From: Paenibacillus sp. Root444D2
GTDB taxonomy: Bacteria > Bacillota > Bacilli > Paenibacillales > NBRC-103111
Assembly (NCBI RefSeq): GCF_001426375.1
Contig: NZ_LMEO01000045.1
Location: 577,715 to 641,714 of the forward strand
DNA length: 64,000 nt
Direction: 5' to 3'
In this document: positions 34,124 through 41,977 of the stretch, in pieces
Layout: each line of letters begins with the position of its first letter
Position numbering within the stretch: position 1 is the stretch's first letter
Translations under genes and position numbers: made by a program
The notes under the pieces: generated by a model
Seen by the model: only the letters and a program-made list of their open reading frames with translations
The model's database searches: none
Told to the model about the DNA's origin: nothing

Positions 34124-35067
34124 TTATCTGACTCCATCACACGTACTTGAATAGGTGATAAACCTTTCTCGATTTCTGCACGTTCAGCTTCAAACCATTC
34201 CGGAAGCATCAGTTTTTCACCTAATACATCTGATTGCTCATCAACTGCAAAACCTGGCGGATCCGTGGCGATTTCAAACAGGATGCCCCCTTCTTCACGA
34301 AAATAAATCGCATTGAAATATTGTCGGTCGATAATGTCAGTGGGATGGAAGCCATGTTGCTCTACATGAGTTCTCCATGAATCATGATCTTCATCATCCT
34401 TTGCGCGCCATGCAATATGATGAACAGTACCAGCTCCACTTCTGCCCCACTCCATCGCCGCAACGTTTACATCAATAATATTGCCAATAGTCCCCGTCGA
34501 TTTATAGCGCATAAAGTCTCCTTCTTGTTCCACCTTTTGAAGACCCAAGACCTGCTCTAGTACATTCATCGTTTTTTCGGGAGCAGTACTATACAGGACA
34601 GCACCGCCAAAACCTTTGATAGCTTTATCTATTGAAACACCACCGAAAGACCACTGACTCAAATCTCCTTCCTCGCGCTCTACAATCTCTAGCTGCAAAC
34701 CATCCTGATCTGAAAATGTTAAGTAATTCTCATCAAACCTCGTCTTCATAGAATAAAGAACATTAAAGTTTTCTAAGCGCTCTTTCCAAAAATCGAGTGC
34801 ACCTATAGGAACGACATATGTGGTTACACCGACCTGACCTCCACCAATACGCCCTTTTTGACCTAATTCAAATGGAAAAAATGTAATTATAGTACCTGGA
34901 CTACCTGATTCATTACCGAAATACAAATGGTAAACTTCCGGAGCGTCAAAGTTGATCGTTTTTTTTACAAGTCTCAGACCTAGTACCCCTGCATAAAAGT
35001 CCACATTTTTTTGAGCATTCTTTACAAAAGCCGTTATATGGTGAATTCCTTCTGTTTGTTTTTCCAT
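34120..35067 (-). CDS. Ring-cleaving (glyoxalase/extradiol-type) dioxygenase, MhqO-like, copy 1
   Basis: Vicinal-oxygen-chelate enzyme of 315 residues with two glyoxalase domains (about 5-130 and 150-285). Likely iron ligands: His in IHHITAFVKN, His in AGTVHHIAWRAKD, and Glu in GGILFEIATDPPGFA. Relatives MhqO/MhqE/MhqA of B. subtilis act in hydroquinone and catechol resistance. The second copy at 46520-47467 is nearly identical, including about 125 bases upstream. Its promoter contains the LysR-type operator at 35149-35175. First gene of a run through YjdI, YjdJ, pirin and probably the GAPDH-like gene. Confidence 0.92.
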   Translation of the reverse strand: MEKQTEGIHHITAFVKNAQKNVDFYAGVLGLRLVKKTINFDAPEVYHLYFGNESGSPGTIITFFPFELGQKGRIGGGQVGVTTYVVPIGALDFWKERLENFNVLYSMKTRFDENYLTFSDQDGLQLEIVEREEGDLSQWSFGGVSIDKAIKGFGGAVLYSTAPEKTMNVLEQVLGLQKVEQEGDFMRYKSTGTIGNIIDVNVAAMEWGRSGAGTVHHIAWRAKDDEDHDSWRTHVEQHGFHPTDIIDRQYFNAIYFREEGGILFEIATDPPGFAVDEQSDVLGEKLMLPEWFEAERAEIEKGLSPIQVRVMESDK

Positions 35068-35148
35068 TTTGCAAACACTCCTCGCATGATCTTTAACTGT
35101 TTATGTCTATCATATTGAAATTATTATTCATGAACAATTCCATTATTT

Positions 35149-35175
35149 CTATATCACATATAGCCATAAGCTATA
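35149..35175 (-). promoter_or_regulatory. LysR-type operator A, upstream of dioxygenase copy 1
   Basis: On the minus strand these 27 bases fit TATA-N8-CTAT-N6-TATAG exactly, as do five other sites in the window. They contain the perfect LysR inverted repeat CTATA-N5-TATAG and a second dyad TATAGC-N5-GCTATA. The site points toward the dioxygenase, ending about 80 bp before its start. Confidence 0.85.
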
Positions 35176-35228
35176 TCTTCAAGGGCGAAGCTAATCGGGA
35201 ATACTTAAGTTATGTAGAGGAACGATAC

Positions 35229-35255
35229 TATAATTTTAATCTATAGAACGTATAG
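35229..35255 (+). promoter_or_regulatory. LysR-type operator B, upstream of exported YcaC-family hydrolase
   Basis: Plus-strand match to TATA-N8-CTAT-N6-TATAG, with perfect dyad CTATA-GAACG-TATAG. It lies 53 bp from operator A, oriented oppositely in the divergent region, and about 245 bp upstream of the gene at 35501. Confidence 0.8.
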
Positions 35256-35500
35256 AAAAAAGAGAATTGATTGATATATTACGTTTCAATACTATAGAAA
35301 CATGCAACGGACTTCATAACTAGTTGTTTCAGATGCTGTCGTAACTAATAAAATGAAAGGTGGGATTCTCGTATTCAATGCACCCATTGTAGCAGATGCT
35401 GCGGGTGGAACCTCTGAGGCACGAAGGGGCAGCATGTTTACAAAATGTAAACAAGTCGATAAGGTGTCTAATATTTCAAAAAAAAAAGGAGCTAACAACC

Positions 35501-36292
35501 ATGAAAAAATTACTTACAAGCCGCACAGTAACAACGCTAGCACTTTTAACTGCTGTCGTATCGACAAGCGCATTCGGATCTATGATCGTTGCAAAGGCAG
35601 AAACGCCTGCTGCGACTGCCGCTAGCAAAGACAAACCTGCCATTCAGGCAAAGGCGGTTCCGTCTCCAAGATTGCTGACACCAACGAACCATACGCTGCT
35701 AATGATCGACCACCAGCCGCAAATGGCATTTGGTACATCGTCGATTAACATCCAAGATTTGCGTAATAATGTAACTGGACTTGCTAAAGCAGCTAAGGCT
35801 TTCAATGTTCCGACCGTTTTGACAACGGTAGCTTCAAAGTCGTTCAGCGGACCGATTTTCCCGGAAATCCAAGCGGTATTCCCTGATCAGCAGCCAATCG
35901 ACCGTACAACGATGGATGCCTGGGAGGATCAACGTGTTGTAGATAAAGTGAACAGCTATGGTAATAAAAAGCTAGTCATTTCTGGTCTATGGACAGAGGT
36001 TTGCGACTTATCAGCTGCGCTTTCCGCGATCGATCAAGGATATGAAGTATACATCGTTACCGATACTTCAGGCGGTGTATCAAAAGAGGCTCACGACATG
36101 GCCATTCAGCGCATGATTCAAGCTGGTGTGACACCAATTACTTGGGAACAGTACCTGCTTGAATTGCAACGTGATTGGGCACGTTCCGAAACGTACAAAG
36201 CGACAACAGATATTGCTAAAGAACACGGCGGCGCATATGGATTAGGTATTATTTACTCACAAGAAATGTTTGGCGGTAAAGAGGGACATTAA
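35501..36292 (+). CDS. Exported isochorismatase-like hydrolase (YcaC family)
   Basis: Cysteine hydrolase of the isochorismatase superfamily, YcaC branch. Start at ATG 35501 with AAAGGAG 8 bases upstream. Unusually it has a Sec signal peptide: MKKLLTSRTVTTLALLTAVV, with probable cleavage after AKA (about residue 33). The catalytic set is recognisable: Asp in LLMIDHQPQMAF, Lys in TTVASKSFSGP and nucleophilic Cys in SGLWTEVCDLSAA. A cytosolic paralogue lies at 54568-55206. Family substrates are unsettled. A promoter with LysR operator B and a terminator frame it as a single-gene transcript. Confidence 0.88.
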   Translation: MKKLLTSRTVTTLALLTAVVSTSAFGSMIVAKAETPAATAASKDKPAIQAKAVPSPRLLTPTNHTLLMIDHQPQMAFGTSSINIQDLRNNVTGLAKAAKAFNVPTVLTTVASKSFSGPIFPEIQAVFPDQQPIDRTTMDAWEDQRVVDKVNSYGNKKLVISGLWTEVCDLSAALSAIDQGYEVYIVTDTSGGVSKEAHDMAIQRMIQAGVTPITWEQYLLELQRDWARSETYKATTDIAKEHGGAYGLGIIYSQEMFGGKEGH

Positions 36293-36307
36293 TCGATAAG
36301 CAAGCAA

Positions 36308-36343
36308 AATTCACGAAGTAAAATATTACTTCGTGAATTTTTT
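36308..36343 (+). terminator. Terminator after the exported hydrolase gene
   Basis: AATTCACGAAGTAA and TTACTTCGTGAATT form a perfect 14-bp stem with a 4-base loop, followed by TTTT. Confidence 0.92.
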
Positions 36344-36427
36344 CATCAATCAAATTGAATCGTTCCTATAAGTGTTAAATTCTAGATACTAGAAGAGATG
36401 AAGCCATAGGAAGGAAGTGGATGAAAA

Positions 36428-36571
36428 GTGATACCAATTCTGGTAAACGAATGGCTGGACGAATACAATGACTATATGCTGCTCTATAAAATGTTCGGTG
36501 ATCAAATATATTTTGATGAAGCAAAAGAAATATTGGAGAGCATGAAAAAGTATGTTTGTGCTAGCGCTTGA
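36428..36571 (+). CDS. Possible small protein of 47 residues
   Basis: A GTG at 36428 opens a frame reading PILVNEWLDEYNDYMLLYKM and ending MKKYVCASA. It is preceded by GGAAGGAAGTGG at suitable distance. The acidic, helical composition and the clean start make a real small protein plausible; I do not recognise it. It lies isolated between the exported hydrolase and an IS3-type remnant. Confidence 0.5.
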   Translation: MIPILVNEWLDEYNDYMLLYKMFGDQIYFDEAKEILESMKKYVCASA

Positions 36572-36609
36572 AAGCATCTCGTTAAAGAACTTTACAGAAG
36601 TTTGATATT

Positions 36610-36950
36610 ACCAGTTGCCATAGGAGGCCATGGCTCATGGTGGTCAACTCTCCTACATTCCGCTGCCTTAGAAACCGAGTTTCTGCCTTCAATTTCTCGA
36701 GTTCTGAGGAGAACTCAGGTCCTTTTCCGCAGCTGTATGTTTACCAACAGGCTGCTTTAACCGATGTAGTTCCCCTTACGATACCATTTCTTCCAAACCT
36801 TAAGCTGTGTTGAATTCCGTATCCCCCATACCTCCATCACTTCACTTACAGGACACCCTCCAACTTCATTTCACTGGCCTTCATCTTCATTTCCATTGGA
36901 TAGCTACTCTAGTTGCCAACACAAAAACACCTCCAAGTTGTCCTCCACAT
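36610..36950 (-). pseudogene. IS3-family (IS150-like) transposase OrfA remnant, frameshifted
   Basis: Minus-strand translation shows VSEVMEVWGIRNSTQLKVWK, then KWYRKGNYIG. A stop and frameshift follow, then LKQPVGKHTAAEKDL, and in another frame ELEKLKAETRFLRQRNVGEL. In order these match the helix-turn-helix and leucine-zipper of IS150-type OrfA (pattern GIxNxTQVxxWxxWYRxGExxRLxQPVGKxY...ELEKLRxENRFLK). At least two frameshifts are present. No OrfB or terminal inverted repeats were seen. Confidence 0.8.
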
Positions 36951-36995
36951 CTTACGACATGGGATGTATTCTCTTGAAAGGTGTTTTGATTTGTC

Positions 36996-37865
36996 TCACT
37001 TTATGGGTTCTAGAAAAAAGTTGATACATGTTTGAACCGAAGGATTGTTGTAATGATGTTTTTTAAAAATAAGCTTGATCTCACGAACAGGCGTTGGATC
37101 TACAAGACGAATCATTTTCAATTTCTGACCAAAAAAGCTTTCAATTAAAGAAGCAGGTAAAATAGCTACCCCCATCTTATGCAGTACCATAAAAAGAAGA
37201 ATTTCCGCAGAAGTTGACTCAAACTTTGATTGCAAAGATTTGGTGATCTTATCGCTGAATGTATGAAGTTGCTCGATTACACTTATATCCCTAACAAATA
37301 ACGCAGATTCTAAATCTTCTAGCTCCTGAAAAGAAATAACGGTTCGATCTGCCCATGGATGATCCTCATAAACGACCAATGCTTGTTCTTCTTTATATAG
37401 GTGCATCATATGAATTTCTTTGTTTGGTTCATGATTGTCGGTAATGCCAATATCGATACTACTATTCAATAATTGCTGTGATGTATTCTCTTGACTGGAA
37501 AATTTTAATGTGATATCAGGATACTGTTCATGGAATTTCAAAAACCGGGGTTTTAAACAAAAAAAGTCCATAGACGAGATGCCTATCAAAAGTTTATTTG
37601 TTCGAGCATTGCGTAACTCGTAAGTTTCTTTCTTCGATTCTTCAATGAGCCTCATCACGAAAAGAGCTTTTTGGTAAAGTATTTCCCCGGCAGCTGTAAT
37701 CTTTACCCCTCTACCAACTCTCTCAAACAAAGGGGTTCCAACTTCTCCCTCTAAAAATCGGATCTGTTGACTTAAAGTAGGTTGAGAAATCATTAAAACT
37801 TCTGCAGCCTTAGTATAACTTCCTTCTTTGCAAATTTGAATGAAATATTCTAATTGCCTGAACAT
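36996..37865 (-). CDS. LysR-family regulator 1
   Basis: LysR regulator of 289 residues. The N-terminal winged helix reads LEYFIQICKEGSYTKAAEVL and SQPTLSQQIRFLEGE; the effector domain starts near 90 (LLIGISSMDFFCL). It resembles the CynR/YwbI group and is a clear but diverged paralogue of the LysR at 43999. It lies between the stress genes carrying the six TATA-N8-CTAT-N6-TATAG operators, so it is one of two local candidates to bind them. A 117-bp repeat containing a possible AraC-type promoter lies 140 bp upstream. Confidence 0.9.
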   Translation of the reverse strand: MFRQLEYFIQICKEGSYTKAAEVLMISQPTLSQQIRFLEGEVGTPLFERVGRGVKITAAGEILYQKALFVMRLIEESKKETYELRNARTNKLLIGISSMDFFCLKPRFLKFHEQYPDITLKFSSQENTSQQLLNSSIDIGITDNHEPNKEIHMMHLYKEEQALVVYEDHPWADRTVISFQELEDLESALFVRDISVIEQLHTFSDKITKSLQSKFESTSAEILLFMVLHKMGVAILPASLIESFFGQKLKMIRLVDPTPVREIKLIFKKHHYNNPSVQTCINFFLEPIK

Positions 37866-38005
37866 GAAAATCTCACTCCTGTTTTCACAATAAAGTTGTA
37901 ACGCACTTAAGCATTTGCTTGTTTGTTTTTGTTCTTCGGTTTCTTTAACATGGCGATTGCCCAGACACCTATACTCACCTGGTCGGCCCGATGAGCGTGA
38001 TCGGA

Positions 38006-38122
38006 GTGATTGCTGGACTTTGTAAACATTATATCAAGGAACCTGTCATGTAATATATCCGCTAGATTTCAGGTAAAGGTTGCTAGATTTTAGGGTTGTT
38101 GCGTTGGGAACACTATGTGTGT
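38006..38122. repeat. 117-bp direct repeat, copy 1
   Basis: Matches 44993-45109 over 117 bases with only two differences that I can see. Each copy lies 100-140 bp upstream of a LysR gene in the same orientation, and the pair brackets a 6.9-kb block containing the third sensor triad and LysR 2. Within the repeat, on the minus strand, are two copies of CCTRAAATCTAGC spaced 21 bp and a TATAAT-like element (annotated separately). Confidence 0.92.
38061..38094 (-). promoter_or_regulatory. Tandem AraC-type operator in repeat copy 1
   Basis: Minus-strand CCTAAAATCTAGC at 38082-38094 and CCTGAAATCTAGC at 38061-38073 are spaced exactly 21 bp, two helical turns, as AraC-family regulators require. A TATAAT lies about 40 bases after the second repeat start. 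The same architecture occurs upstream of the binding-protein gene at 43657. Confidence 0.65.
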
Positions 38123-38302
38123 TGTGAGTTGTACTACAAAGAGGAATTTAAAGACCATAAACAACGAGGGGTTCAACTGCTGAATCTTAGGCATCTAACG
38201 CGTCAATTTGACTCGCTTAAGCAAATGTATGTACAGGTGAAACTTCAGTTCCAAGCCGTATTAGATCAAGTTTATAGAGGTATGAATGAATTTTATCGCT
38301 AA
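38108..38302 (+). pseudogene. Probable IS110-family transposase internal fragment
   Basis: The plus-strand frame includes RHLTRQFDSLKQMYVQVKLQ then FQAVLDQVYRGMNEF. This resembles the helical middle of IS110-type transposases (pattern RxxxxLxxxYxxxKLRFQxxLDQxFPxFxxxF). The frame is only about 60 codons, without the catalytic DEDD or the conserved serine domain, and it begins at the edge of the 117-bp repeat. Identification is moderate. Confidence 0.55.
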
Positions 38303-38368
38303 ACTACGCTCTTCACTATTCACCACTATTCTCCTCGAATCAGAACTATCCTGCCCGTTTGTTGAGAA

Positions 38369-38399
38369 AAGGCAGCTGACCGTTCTGGCCAGCTGCCTT
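38369..38399 (-). terminator. Terminator after module 3 regulator
   Basis: AAGGCAGCTG and CAGCTGCCTT form a stem extended by partial pairing, with an 11-base loop; TTCTC follows on the minus strand. It lies about 90 bases after the regulator stop. Confidence 0.65.
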
Positions 38400-38486
38400 A
38401 AGCTTCGCTTGAGTTATCGTTTTCTGTCGTTACCGATTTTAGGTGTAGTCGCATGATTTGAGGGTTCTGCTAAGTTCAGTGCAATC

Positions 38487-40052
38487 TTAGCCCATTTGGA
38501 TTTCAAACAGCCTTCGCTGGCTTCGGTATTCCAGCGCTGTGATGCCTTCGGTATCCTTGAATATTCTCGTAAAATGCTTCACATTTTCGAATCCAACCTG
38601 ATCACTGATTTCGTACACCTTCAAATCGGAGTGCACCAGCAGCTCCTTCGCCTTGTCCAGCCTTAATCGGCGAACATAGTTCGAGAAACTCTCACCGTAG
38701 TATTCTTGGAAGGCTTGGCTGAAATACGAGTAATTGAGTGAGAAGTGGTTGGACACGACCGCCATGTTCAAATCGTCGGCATAATGCGTCTGCAAGTAGG
38801 CGAGAACTTTTTGCATCGTATTTGGCTCCGTAGGCGCTTGCTCTCTCCGATCTTGGATGAACCGATCCAGACTATCGAGAAGCTGCTCAACAACTGCATA
38901 ATAATGTTCAAATCGATCGAAATTCCCGATATGGCCAACAGAGGCGTAGTGACTTAATAGGTCAAGCACTCTATTTCCGTATATGCCGAACACCTTGTCG
39001 AACAGCTCTTCATTAAGCAGCTGGCTGATCCGTTCCAGGTAGCCGATTTCACAGCAGCTAATGATACGAACATCTAGAATTTGATCGAGAAGCTGCTTCA
39101 TTTCGTTACCTCTTCCCATTCCTATCAGATTCGATAATCGCCCAATCAACTCAACAGGAACGACATGCCGCTCATTGCGCTTACTTACGCTGGTGTAGTC
39201 CAGCACATCGAGTTCTGGAAGCACAATACTGTATTTCAAGGTTTGTTTCGTTTGGCTATATGCCAACCTTATCTGCTCTATCCCTTGAACAGACTCGCTA
39301 ATCGCGATTCGCAGCTGCGTCTCGTATATACTCAACTTCCACCGTTCCGCCAACTGGTAGAAGATAACCGGATCGCGTGCGATCATAATCGTTCCGCCTT
39401 TTCCATCACGCGTGAGCATCCAATCCATATGCCCTTGTAACAGCTCAGCGATTTGATTCCTGAAAGAAGCAGCATCCGTACTGCTAGGCTGTGATCCTTC
39501 ACCGCGTCGCGTGAGCAAGCCCAGCGTATATCCTGCATCCAACCAGCTAAAGCCGGCCTGCTCCAGCTTGTTTTGTGTTATCGCATCACACACATCCTTC
39601 TGGGTCAAATGCTGGGTAACTAGCTCGGCAGCAACAAGGCTGGCATCTACGCCTGCCTTGTCTGCTCGCTCTTCTCTCATCCTTATCTCCCTAATTAATC
39701 GCTCCAGGACGGCAAACAAGTCCTCCCGTATCACAGGCTTCACGAGATAATCCTTCACAGCATAGCGAATCGCTTTCTGCGCATATACGAACTGATTATA
39801 GCCAGACAGCAGTACAATCTCGGGCCTTTCGGGATGCTCTTGCAGTTGCTCGAGCAGTTCAATCCCATCCATAATTGGCATTCGGATATCTGTGAACATA
39901 ATATCCGCAGGCTCCTGGCTAAGCAGCTCCAGCGCCTCTTGACCATTCTCGGCAAATCGGTAGTTGAACAGATTAGGAAACTGCCTCTCAATCACCGATT
40001 GCAAGCCTCTCTGAATGATCTTCTCGTCGTCGACGATTAGCAAGCTAATCAT
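38487..40052 (-). CDS. YesN-type AraC-family response regulator, module 3
   Basis: DNA-binding response regulator of 521 residues paired with the kinase at 40059-41954. The receiver opens MISLLIVDDEKIIQRG with phospho-acceptor Asp55 in IMFTDIRMP and Lys in DYLVKPVIRE. The C-terminal AraC domain (about 415-510) includes FSLNYSYFSQAFQEYYGESF and DQVGFENVKHFTRIFKDTEG. Start preceded by AAGGGG. Its likely operator is the tandem 21-bp-spaced element upstream of the module's binding protein, repeated in both copies of the 117-bp repeat. Confidence 0.92.
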   Translation of the reverse strand: MISLLIVDDEKIIQRGLQSVIERQFPNLFNYRFAENGQEALELLSQEPADIMFTDIRMPIMDGIELLEQLQEHPERPEIVLLSGYNQFVYAQKAIRYAVKDYLVKPVIREDLFAVLERLIREIRMREERADKAGVDASLVAAELVTQHLTQKDVCDAITQNKLEQAGFSWLDAGYTLGLLTRRGEGSQPSSTDAASFRNQIAELLQGHMDWMLTRDGKGGTIMIARDPVIFYQLAERWKLSIYETQLRIAISESVQGIEQIRLAYSQTKQTLKYSIVLPELDVLDYTSVSKRNERHVVPVELIGRLSNLIGMGRGNEMKQLLDQILDVRIISCCEIGYLERISQLLNEELFDKVFGIYGNRVLDLLSHYASVGHIGNFDRFEHYYAVVEQLLDSLDRFIQDRREQAPTEPNTMQKVLAYLQTHYADDLNMAVVSNHFSLNYSYFSQAFQEYYGESFSNYVRRLRLDKAKELLVHSDLKVYEISDQVGFENVKHFTRIFKDTEGITALEYRSQRRLFEIQMG

Positions 40053-40058
40053 AGATCT

Positions 40059-41954
40059 CTAATCCCCTTCCATGACCCGATATGGCAAAGTCATGATTAT
40101 GCGTGTATAGCTTCCTTCCTGACTCTCGATCTGAATCCCATATTCCGTCCCATAGCTCATCACTAAGCGTTGGTCCACATTACGCAGACCAATTCCATTG
40201 CTGTCCTGGTTATTTTTGCGAACGACTAATTGCCGAACATCCTGGTATGCGGACTCCTCCATTCGTAGCATTCGATTCAATAAGCCCAGCTTCTCTTCCG
40301 GTATGCCGCAGCCGCTGTCAGTGATCTCTATGACACAAGCTTGATCACGCCAGACGGCAGAGATCGTAATGACAAGATTTCCGTCGCTGGAATGCATCCG
40401 GCTCATCCCATGCTTGATTGCATTCTCGACTGAGGGCTGCAGTGACATTTTGAGCGATTCCTGCTTGAGGCATTCCGGTGCAATCGACAATCGGAGATCA
40501 AGTCTTCCATCATAACGGATGTTCATGACGGATACATAATGCTGGACCTGCTTAATTTCATCACTTAGCATCACGTGATCCTGCTTCCATTCCATTGAAT
40601 ACCGCATCATACCGCCTAGCGAGGTCATTATGTCCGATATAAGGTACTGCCCTTCAATCTCCGCCAGCATCTTGACGTTCTCCAGCGTATTGTAGAGGAA
40701 GTGGGAATCGATCTGGTTCTTCAGCGCCCGGAGCTCGGCTTCTTTGCCTGCCGCCTGCCTAGCTGCTTGCTCTTGAATGAGCTCGTTAATCTTCAGAATG
40801 AGCCTATGGTAATGCAGGCCCAGCTCTCCTACCTCATCGGTACCAGTTATCGGCGGCAGCTCGACGTTGAAGTTACCGCTTCTTACCTGTTGCATCGATT
40901 CTCTTAACGCCTTAAGCCTGCGCAAAATTATCGCCTGCATCGAGTAAGATAGCAGTACGAGAAAGGCCACTAGTAACGAAATGAGTACAATATAACGAAC
41001 TCTCGAATGGTTAATGCCTTCCATCGTGTCCGCAAGACTAACCATATTGACCAGATGTACGTCGATCGATGGAATGTAGCTCTGAAATGCTAAGTAGGAC
41101 TGCCCATTAACCTTAAACTGTACCGTCTCGAAATTTGTATTCCTCGTCAGCTTCACGTTGTTCATCAATTGCTCCGAACTGTTCTGTTCGAACACAGGTG
41201 AAGCCTTCAAGCTGAATACCTGTCCGCTCCTTGCTACTATGATCAGCTGGGAGTTCTTGTCCTGCACACTACTGAACGTTCGAGAGAAGAAATCCGACAA
41301 CTTCATCGATATTTCTAGAATCCCGTTATGTTTATTATCGGCATATTTAAATTCCTGCAAGTACGTCATGAAGGGCTCATTCTGCGATGGTTCGGATGGC
41401 ATACCGGTGAGGGCAACGTTCTCCTGTATCTCCCACCATGGCAAACCGCTCTGCTTTATCACCTCATCATGCCAAGGCTTGTCCTGAATACGTGATTCCT
41501 TTAGAATGACTGGCCAAATCTCATTCACATAAGGGTTGTCCGTGAACAATCGGACATTCGCAATTCGTGGATTGTTGAACAAAAAATATTGAAAGTTGTT
41601 GACAACATCAAGCTTAATACGAATAACACGCGCTGTATCCTGAATTTGTTTAATTTGCAGATAATTGTTCATTTCCCGGTTGGATAACGCAAGCTGATCG
41701 GTCCATCCCATCAGCTCCACGTTATTCTCAATGTTTATCTTCTCGACCGCCAGCACATTCTCGTTTTTCTTCGTCAATTCTTCCATTGCCTTGGTAGACT
41801 CTTCATTGAGCGTATACCAGGAGAATAGAACAACCGGTATGAAGATAACGAACACAAATGACAGAATCAGTTTGACTTGAAGCGAAAGGTTAAACGTAAA
41901 TGCACGTATCCCCAATAACCTACGGATTGCCGCGAATCCCATCTCCTGTTTCAC
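40059..41954 (-). CDS. YesM-type sensor histidine kinase, module 3
   Basis: Membrane sensor kinase of 631 residues. Membrane segments near 24-45 (LILSFVFVIFIPVVLFSWYT) and 330-350 (YIVLISLLVAFLVLLSYSM) enclose an extracellular sensor domain of about 285 residues. HAMP follows, then the phospho-acceptor box QIDSHFLYNTLEN (about 420), which has DS where most YesM proteins have NP. HATPase motifs SLQPSVENAIKHG, DSGCGIPEEK and SNGIGLRNVDQRL are intact. GTG start at 41954 with GAGGAAG about 10 bases upstream. Middle gene of the triad, 6 bases before the regulator. Confidence 0.92.
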   Translation of the reverse strand: MKQEMGFAAIRRLLGIRAFTFNLSLQVKLILSFVFVIFIPVVLFSWYTLNEESTKAMEELTKKNENVLAVEKINIENNVELMGWTDQLALSNREMNNYLQIKQIQDTARVIRIKLDVVNNFQYFLFNNPRIANVRLFTDNPYVNEIWPVILKESRIQDKPWHDEVIKQSGLPWWEIQENVALTGMPSEPSQNEPFMTYLQEFKYADNKHNGILEISMKLSDFFSRTFSSVQDKNSQLIIVARSGQVFSLKASPVFEQNSSEQLMNNVKLTRNTNFETVQFKVNGQSYLAFQSYIPSIDVHLVNMVSLADTMEGINHSRVRYIVLISLLVAFLVLLSYSMQAIILRRLKALRESMQQVRSGNFNVELPPITGTDEVGELGLHYHRLILKINELIQEQAARQAAGKEAELRALKNQIDSHFLYNTLENVKMLAEIEGQYLISDIMTSLGGMMRYSMEWKQDHVMLSDEIKQVQHYVSVMNIRYDGRLDLRLSIAPECLKQESLKMSLQPSVENAIKHGMSRMHSSDGNLVITISAVWRDQACVIEITDSGCGIPEEKLGLLNRMLRMEESAYQDVRQLVVRKNNQDSNGIGLRNVDQRLVMSYGTEYGIQIESQEGSYTRIIMTLPYRVMEGD

Positions 41955-41977
41955 ATCCTGCTGCTTCCTCTATCGAA

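Noticed and set aside
37947..38053. Plus-strand reading frame ending in VIAGLCKHYIKEPVM at the edge of repeat copy 1
   Set aside because: About 34 codons without a start or recognisable family. Part lies within the repeat and part outside, and the copy 2 context does not continue it.
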